Shown in pieces: positions 13,545 to 17,609 of a stretch of 17,609 bases of DNA. Positions within the stretch are counted from its first letter, which is position 1. Every line of letters begins with the position of its first letter. The DNA is from Acidimicrobiia bacterium. Lineage in GTDB: Bacteria > Actinomycetota > Acidimicrobiia > Spongiisociales > ZC4RG35. The stretch is from assembly GCA_017577575.1 (NCBI GenBank), contig PKRG01000033.1, forward strand, positions 1 to 17,609, read 5' to 3'. The position numbers and the translations under genes are program-made. Below the pieces are notes generated by a model, which did not search any database, was not told the origin of the DNA, and saw only the letters and a program-made list of their open reading frames with translations.

Positions 13545-13931
13545 ATGATGGAAGGCGGCGAAGTCCTCGGCCGGCTGCTGCCGGCGCTGGCGCTGGTGAT
13601 CGCCACCCCTCTGCTGGTCCGCCATTGGCTGCGCAAGGGCCGCGGCCTGGCCGGCGGGGAGCTGCGCGTCGTCGCCCGCGCCCCGATGGGGCGCACCGCA
13701 GCCGCCGTGATCGTCGAGACCAGCGGACGCAGGTTCCTCTTGGGTGTCACCGAGAGCTCGGTGCGCCTCATCTCAGAGCTGGAAGCCGAAGGCGAAGAGC
13801 CTGCGGTGGCTCCGGGCACGGACGCCCGGAGCTCGGAAGGAGACCCAGGGCCATGGACCGGCCTCGACTACTGGCGGCGCATGACGCTGCGCCGCTCGCC
13901 CAAGGAGCCGGTCCGTGTCATCGCCGAGTAG
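13545..13931 (+). CDS. fliO: Flagellar biosynthesis protein FliO
   Basis: FliO is a small membrane protein that helps assemble the FliP ring of the export gate. The 128-residue product has one N-terminal membrane helix (about residues 8-25, LGRLLPALALVIATPLLV) and a basic stretch. A small cytoplasmic domain follows, with the FliO-like GGELRVVARAPMGRTAAAVI and VETSGRRFLLGVTESSVRLI. The C-terminus is acidic then basic. An in-frame TAG at 13530-13532 limits the start to ATG 13545 or ATG 13548. The ribosome site is weak (GGGG at 13538-13541). It lies 28 nt after fliN and overlaps fliP by 17 nt. FliO is poorly conserved, but position and topology agree. Confidence 0.92.
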   Translation: MMEGGEVLGRLLPALALVIATPLLVRHWLRKGRGLAGGELRVVARAPMGRTAAAVIVETSGRRFLLGVTESSVRLISELEAEGEEPAVAPGTDARSSEGDPGPWTGLDYWRRMTLRRSPKEPVRVIAE

Positions 13932-14745
13932 GCACCGCCTCCTCTTCCTGGTCGCGGCCGTCGTCGCCCTGACCCTGGCCGTGGGCGCGCCCGCCCACGC
14001 CCAGACCGACGAGATCGCCACGCCGCGCGTCGACGGGCCCCTCCAGGTGCCGACCGTCTCGGTCCCCGACACCCCGACCGTCTCCATCGACCTGGGCGAG
14101 GACTCCGGCGTCACGAAGAGCGTGGCGATCCTGCTCCTGCTGACCGTCGGAGCGGTGCTTCCCGGCCTGCTGCTGGTGATGACGTCGTTCACCCGCTACG
14201 TGATCGTGCTGGGGATCACCAAGAACGCCCTGGGGCTCCAGACGATCCCGCCGACCCAGGTGCTGATCGGGATCGCCCTCTTCCTCACCATCTTCACCAT
14301 GGGCCCGACGCTCTCGGAGGTCAACGAGCAGGCGATTCAGCCTCTCCTGGCGGGCGAGATCGAAGCCCAGGAGGCACTCGAGGCCGGGTTCGGTCCCTTC
14401 CGCGAGTACATGCTGGCCCACACCTCCGACGACGACCTGCGACTGTTCGTCGGACTCTCCGACATCGACATCCCCGAGCGCCGGGCCGACACCCCCGCCT
14501 CGGTACTCGTGCCCGCCTTCGTCGTGTCCGAGCTGCGGGCCGCGTTCCTGATCGGTTTCGTCGTGTTCGTCCCGTTCCTCGTCATCGACCTGGTGGTCTC
14601 GGCGGTGCTGATGTCGATGGGGATGATGATGCTGCCGCCCGTCTTCATCAGCCTCCCCCTGAAGCTGCTGCTCTTCGTCCTCGTCGACGGGTGGTCGCTG
14701 ATCATCCAGTCCCTCGTCGGCTCGGTCCAAGGGACGGTGACATGA
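13915..14745 (+). CDS. fliP: Flagellar export gate protein FliP
   Basis: FliP forms the core ring of the flagellar type III export gate with FliQ and FliR. The 276-residue protein has a cleavable signal peptide (hydrophobic core about residues 9-25, AHA site at 27-29). Some 35 Pro/Val/Thr-rich residues follow, and then four membrane helices. The hallmark signatures MTSFTRYVIVLGITKNALGL, QTIPPTQVLIGIALFLT and the later FVVSELRAAFLIGFVVFVPF, LVIDLVVSAVLMSMGMMMLP are all clear. The start GTG 13915 follows AAGGAG (13902-13907) by seven nt and overlaps fliO. The stop overlaps fliQ (ATGA). The mature N-terminal spacer is longer than in enterobacterial FliP. Confidence 0.98.
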   Translation: MSSPSRHRLLFLVAAVVALTLAVGAPAHAQTDEIATPRVDGPLQVPTVSVPDTPTVSIDLGEDSGVTKSVAILLLLTVGAVLPGLLLVMTSFTRYVIVLGITKNALGLQTIPPTQVLIGIALFLTIFTMGPTLSEVNEQAIQPLLAGEIEAQEALEAGFGPFREYMLAHTSDDDLRLFVGLSDIDIPERRADTPASVLVPAFVVSELRAAFLIGFVVFVPFLVIDLVVSAVLMSMGMMMLPPVFISLPLKLLLFVLVDGWSLIIQSLVGSVQGTVT

Positions 14746-15005
14746 CCGACGCCCAGGTCCTCGACATCCTCGTCGACGCCCTCGTCGTCGCCGCCAAGCT
14801 GGCGGGGCCCTTCTTGATCTCGGCGGCCGCCATCGGCATCGCCGTCTCGCTCCTGCAGACGATCACCCAGGTGCAGGAGATGACGCTGACGTTCGTCCCG
14901 AAACTCATCGGCGCCGCCCTCATCCTCGTCTTCGCCGGCTCGTGGATGCTGCGGGAGGTCGTTACGTGGGTGAAGGCGCTGTGGACGTCGATCCCGGGGT
15001 TGTGA
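14742..15005 (+). CDS. fliQ: Flagellar export gate protein FliQ
   Basis: FliQ is a small two-helix membrane protein that packs around the FliP-FliR core of the export gate. The 87-residue length is typical. Two membrane helices are visible, around residues 10-35 (AAKLAGPFLISAAAIGIAVS) and 52-75 (FVPKLIGAALILVFAGSWML). The family signature SLLQTITQVQEMTLTFVPK lies between them. The start is ATG 14742 inside the fliP stop (ATGA). An upstream in-frame GTG-like extension from 14691 lies within fliP and is not FliQ-like. fliR begins five nt after the stop. Confidence 0.98.
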   Translation: MTDAQVLDILVDALVVAAKLAGPFLISAAAIGIAVSLLQTITQVQEMTLTFVPKLIGAALILVFAGSWMLREVVTWVKALWTSIPGL

Positions 15006-15009
15006 AGCG

Positions 15010-15774
15010 ATGGAGATCGCCATAGACCCCGGCTGGGCCACCGGTCTCGCCCTCTCCTCCACCAGGATGGCGGCGTTCGCCGTCGCCTCCCCGATATACG
15101 CCAGGATCCTCCCCGGCGTCGGGCGCATCGCCCTGGTCTTGGTGCTGGGGCTGTTCTTCACCGACCCCGTGGCGATATCCGATCTCTACTCGCTGGTCGC
15201 CGCCGGGTTCATCAACGCCGTGATCGGCGCCGCCCTGGGTTTTCTGACCGGCATCCTCTTCCACATCTTCCAGGTCGCCGGCGGGGTGCTCGACTTCTCG
15301 TCGGGCCTCTCGGTCTCCGGTGTGCTCGATCCGATGACCGGCCACCAGGACACGGTGTTCGGCCGCATCTTCGGGATCGCCGCCGGGGCGATCTTCCTGG
15401 CCCTCGAGGGAGACCAGCTTCTCATCGTCGGGCTCAGCCGGAGCGTCGAGGCGATCCCCCTCGACGGCGTCCCCAGCCTGCACGCCGGCCTCGCCGACCT
15501 GGCGGTCTCGCTGCTGGGCAAGATGATGCTGGCGGCGGTGGAGCTCGCCTTCCCGGCCGTGGCGGCCCTGTTCCTGGTGGAGCTGGCGCTCGGCCTGGCC
15601 AACCGGATGGTTCCCCACATGAACGCCTTCCTGGTGGGGATGCCCGCCAAGATCCTCGTCTCGCTGCTCGTCGTGTCCGTCGTCGCTCTCGCCATTCCCT
15701 CCCTGATGGACGGGGTCATCTCGGAGATCTGGGCGACCCTCGCCCGCACCCTCACCGGGCTCACCTCGGGGTGA
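15010..15774 (+). CDS. fliR: Flagellar export gate protein FliR
   Basis: FliR caps the helical FliP-FliQ export channel in the membrane. The 254-residue protein is hydrophobic, with about six membrane segments. It shows family features such as RMAAFAVASPIYARILPGVG near residues 18-37, GFINAVIGAALGFLTGILFH, and IFQVAGGVLDFSSGLSVSGV, LDPMTGHQD. Later segments include VELALGLANRMVPHMNAFLV and GMPAKILVSLL. The start is ATG 15010, five nt after fliQ, with GTTGTGAAG upstream as a poor ribosome site, so translation may depend on coupling. The stop TGA forms part of a small hairpin (15772-15790) that overlaps the flhB promoter box. Confidence 0.97.
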   Translation: MEIAIDPGWATGLALSSTRMAAFAVASPIYARILPGVGRIALVLVLGLFFTDPVAISDLYSLVAAGFINAVIGAALGFLTGILFHIFQVAGGVLDFSSGLSVSGVLDPMTGHQDTVFGRIFGIAAGAIFLALEGDQLLIVGLSRSVEAIPLDGVPSLHAGLADLAVSLLGKMMLAAVELAFPAVAALFLVELALGLANRMVPHMNAFLVGMPAKILVSLLVVSVVALAIPSLMDGVISEIWATLARTLTGLTSG

Positions 15775-15790
15775 GGAGATTCTCTCCTTA
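15772..15790 (+). other. Hairpin between fliR and the flhB promoter
   Basis: TGAGGAGA (15772-15779) pairs with TCTCCTTA (15783-15790), with one G-U pair, around the loop TTC. The dyad contains the fliR stop codon and overlaps the CTTATG -35 box. It could slow or end transcripts from upstream, though no U-tract follows. It could also be an operator controlling the flhB promoter. Its core resembles the GGAGATCTCC palindrome before the flgB promoter. Confidence 0.4.
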
Positions 15791-15814
15791 TGTAGGCAGC
15801 GGACTGGCCGACAG
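15787..15814 (+). promoter_or_regulatory. FliA (sigma-28)-type promoter of flhB-flhA
   Basis: CTTATG (15787-15792), 14 nt, GCCGACAG (15807-15814). It has the same spacing and the same -10 box as the flgB and fliM copies, and shares the conserved spacer positions. It lies in the 113-nt fliR-flhB gap and would give a leader of about 65 nt, similar to that of flgB. Confidence 0.7.
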
Positions 15815-15845
15815 GGGAAGGTGCACCAGGACGGTGCGCTCAGTC

Positions 15846-15860
15846 GCCCACGGATCGGGC
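15846..15860 (+). promoter_or_regulatory. flhB leader hairpin with ACGGATC loop (CsrA-like site)
   Basis: GCCC (15846-15849) pairs with GGGC (15857-15860) around ACGGATC. The loop is identical to flgB leader hairpin 1, while the stem sequence differs yet still pairs. The CCACGGAT core sits 41 nt after the first base of the -10 box, as in the flgB leader, and about 40 nt before the start codon. Confidence 0.45.
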
Positions 15861-15887
15861 CGCCTGCACAGCTCGAACTGAACGACC

Positions 15888-16925
15888 GTGAGCGACACGC
15901 GTACCGAAAAACCGACTCCACGACGTCTCCGCGAGGCTCGCAAGGAGGGCCAAGGCTTCACCAAGAGCCCCGAGGTCGCGGTGGCCTTCTCGCTCCTGGG
16001 CGCCGTTCTGTCTCTCCGCCTCATCGCTCCCGGTGTGGTCGAGGGCGTCGTGAATGAGGCCCGTCGCTTCTTCGCCGCGGCAGGCTCGCCCGACCCTCTC
16101 GCCTTCGTCTCCCAGAGGGTCGGTCCGATGATCGCCGGCGCTCTCCTCCCGTTCCTCGCAGTGGCGGTGTTGGCTGCGGTCGCTTCCGGCGTCGCCCAGA
16201 CCGGCATCGTCTTCGTTCCCGCCGCCGCCAAGCCGCGCCTCAAGAACCTGAGCTGGAAGCGAGGCCTCGAGCGGCTCCGTCCCAGCCGCGTCGCCTGGGA
16301 CCTCGTGCGATCCGCCGCCAAGATGGCCCTCCTCGTCGCGTTCACCTGGTCCTCGCTGGAAACGTGGATCGCTTTCCTGCGATCCCGGCACAGCCTCTCG
16401 GTCGCCCTGACGACGACCACGGACCAGGCGTGGGGCCTGATCGCCCGCACCGCGCTCGCCGCGGTGGCGGTGGCGATCGCCGACTACGCCATCAACCGCT
16501 ACCGCACCCAGAAGTCGCTCAAGATGACCCGCTCCGAGGTCAAGCGGGACCTGAAGGACTCCGAAGGCGACCCGGTGCTGAAGATGCGCCGCCGCCGCCT
16601 GGCCTCGGAGATATCCCGAAACCGGATGATCAGCGACGTTGGCCGGGCCGACGTGGTGGTCACCAACCCGACGCACATCGCCATCGCCCTCCGCTACGAC
16701 CCCAACGAGCCGGCTCCGCGGGTGGTGGCGCGGGGTGCCGGGGCGCTGGCGGAGCGGATCAAGGCCGAGGCCCGCCGGCACGGAGTCTTCGTGACCGAGA
16801 ACAAGCCGCTCGCCCGGGCGCTCTACCGCTCCTGCAAGGTGGGCCAGTTCATCCCATCCAGCTTGTACGAGGCCGTCGCCGTCGTGTTGGCGACCGCCTT
16901 CCGCCGCAGGGGGTGGGCGGCATGA
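15888..16925 (+). CDS. flhB: Flagellar export gate switch protein FlhB
   Basis: FlhB is the export-gate component that switches substrate specificity from rod/hook to filament proteins after autocleavage. The 345-residue protein starts with the family N-terminus SDTRTEKPTPRRLREARKEG. It has four membrane segments (about residues 27-47, 75-102, 136-160, 180-200). A cytoplasmic domain follows with the autocleavage motif N260-P261-T262-H263 inside VVVTNPTHIAIALRYD. KPLARALYRSCKVGQFIP is also typical. The GTG start at 15888 is fixed by an in-frame TGA at 15879-15881. No Shine-Dalgarno sequence is visible in the preceding 15 nt, which is unusual here. It has its own FliA-type promoter and overlaps flhA by ATGA. 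Confidence 0.97.
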   Translation: MSDTRTEKPTPRRLREARKEGQGFTKSPEVAVAFSLLGAVLSLRLIAPGVVEGVVNEARRFFAAAGSPDPLAFVSQRVGPMIAGALLPFLAVAVLAAVASGVAQTGIVFVPAAAKPRLKNLSWKRGLERLRPSRVAWDLVRSAAKMALLVAFTWSSLETWIAFLRSRHSLSVALTTTTDQAWGLIARTALAAVAVAIADYAINRYRTQKSLKMTRSEVKRDLKDSEGDPVLKMRRRRLASEISRNRMISDVGRADVVVTNPTHIAIALRYDPNEPAPRVVARGAGALAERIKAEARRHGVFVTENKPLARALYRSCKVGQFIPSSLYEAVAVVLATAFRRRGWAA

Positions 16926-17609
16926 GGCTGACCAGGGCGACGGTCCCGGCGTTCCTGATCGCCGCCGTCCTGATGATGGTGGTGCCGGTCTCGCCGGTCG
17001 TGCTCGACCTGCTCCTGGCCGCCAACCTGGCGCTCGCCGTCTTGATCCTCCTCGGGACGATCCTGCTCAAGGACAGCCTCGACTTCTCGGTCTTCCCGTC
17101 CCTCCTCCTCATCACCACGCTGCTCAGGCTCGCCCTCAACGTGTCGTCGACCCGTCTGATCCTCCTCGACGGGTACGCCGGCAAGGTCATCGAGACCTTC
17201 GGCAACTTCGTGATCGGCGGTTCGGTGGTCGTGGGTCTCGTCGTGTTCTTCATCCTCGTGATCATCCAGTTCGTGGTGATCACCAACGGGGCCAGCCGCG
17301 TGGCCGAGGTGGGAGCCCGCTTCACCCTGGATGCCATGCCGGGCAAGCAGATGGCCATAGACGCCGACCTCACCGCCGGGCTCATCAACGAGGAGCAGGC
17401 GCGGGAACTGCGCGCCCGCATCGCCAAGGAAGCCGACTTCTACGGGGCGATGGACGGCGCCTCCAAGTTCGTCAAGGGCGATGCCATCGCCGGCCTCATC
17501 ATCACCGCCATCAACCTGTTCGGCGGCCTGGCCGTCGGGGTGGGGATGCAGGGCCTGCCGCTCGACGAGGCGATCCAGACCTACAGCCTGCTCTCGGTGG
17601 GCGACGGCC
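16922..17609 (+). CDS. flhA: Flagellar export gate protein FlhA, 3' partial
   Basis: FlhA forms the nonameric export-gate ring that uses proton motive force and docks substrate-chaperone complexes. The window holds the first 229 codons of a protein normally near 690 residues, covering most of the membrane domain. Several membrane helices are present, with the FHIPEP-family signatures R69-L70-A71-L72-N73, GGSVVVGLVVFFILVIIQFV, and AEVGARFTLDAMPGKQMAID (MPGKQ at 139-143). FYGAMDGASKFVKGDAIAG begins at about residue 173. The start ATG 16922 overlaps the flhB stop (ATGA). The frame is open to the window end. The cytoplasmic domain that binds FliS and other chaperones is outside. Confidence 0.97.
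   Translation, partial: MRLTRATVPAFLIAAVLMMVVPVSPVVLDLLLAANLALAVLILLGTILLKDSLDFSVFPSLLLITTLLRLALNVSSTRLILLDGYAGKVIETFGNFVIGGSVVVGLVVFFILVIIQFVVITNGASRVAEVGARFTLDAMPGKQMAIDADLTAGLINEEQARELRARIAKEADFYGAMDGASKFVKGDAIAGLIITAINLFGGLAVGVGMQGLPLDEAIQTYSLLSVGDG

Noticed and set aside
15772..15790. Rho-independent terminator after fliR
   Set aside because: A stem is present, but it is AT/GC mixed with a three-base loop and no following T-tract, so I list it only as a hairpin of unknown role.

Overview
This 17.6-kb window is a single block of flagellar genes, all on the + strand. It comes from a GC-rich bacterium (roughly two-thirds G+C or more, judged by eye). The most likely source is a motile member of the Actinomycetota. 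Support for that is the GC content, frequent GTG/TTG starts, TGA stops with GTGA/ATGA overlaps, the fliD-fliS ... flgD-flbD-motA-motB-fliL-fliM-fliN-fliO-fliP-fliQ-fliR-flhB-flhA order, and the absence of L- and P-ring genes. Class or genus cannot be fixed from this window.

Layout. Positions 1-120 are low-complexity (a 16-T run and a 13-C run) and look like a poor-quality sequence end. They run into a 5'-truncated fliD (filament cap), followed by fliS and a small FliT-like helical gene. After a 123-nt gap comes the basal-body and export block flgB-flgC-fliE-fliF-fliG-fliH-fliI-fliJ-fliK-flgD. After a 93-nt gap come flbD-motA-motB-fliL. After a 70-nt gap come fliM-fliN-fliO-fliP-fliQ-fliR. After a 113-nt gap come flhB and flhA, the latter cut by the window end. 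Nearly all other junctions overlap by 1-17 nt or are separated by fewer than 30 nt, so translational coupling is expected. No gene-free stretch exceeds 300 nt. I see no tRNA, rRNA, mobile element or CRISPR.

How the genes work together. FliF, FliG, FliM and FliN form the MS ring and switch. FlgB, FlgC and FliE form the proximal rod and its base. FliO (assembly), FliP, FliQ, FliR, FlhB and FlhA form the export gate, served by the FliH/FliI/FliJ ATPase. FliK sets hook length and FlgD is the hook scaffold. MotA, MotB and FliL (with FlbD/SwrD) are the stator system. FliD is the cap, and FliS is the flagellin chaperone.

The most interesting signals are regulatory. Each of the four longest gaps holds one copy of a 28-nt element with FliA (sigma-28) promoter character: CTTAAA, exactly 14 nt, then GCCGACAG, with unusually conserved spacer positions. 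Downstream of three of these promoters (flgB, flbD, flhB), the leader RNA can fold small GC stems whose loops carry ACGGA. These resemble CsrA/RsmE binding hairpins: three consecutive ones before flgB and one each before flbD and flhB. Other notable points are the lack of flgE between flgD and flbD, the lack of the canonical CheY-docking peptide in FliM, and threonines in MotA typical of sodium-type stators.
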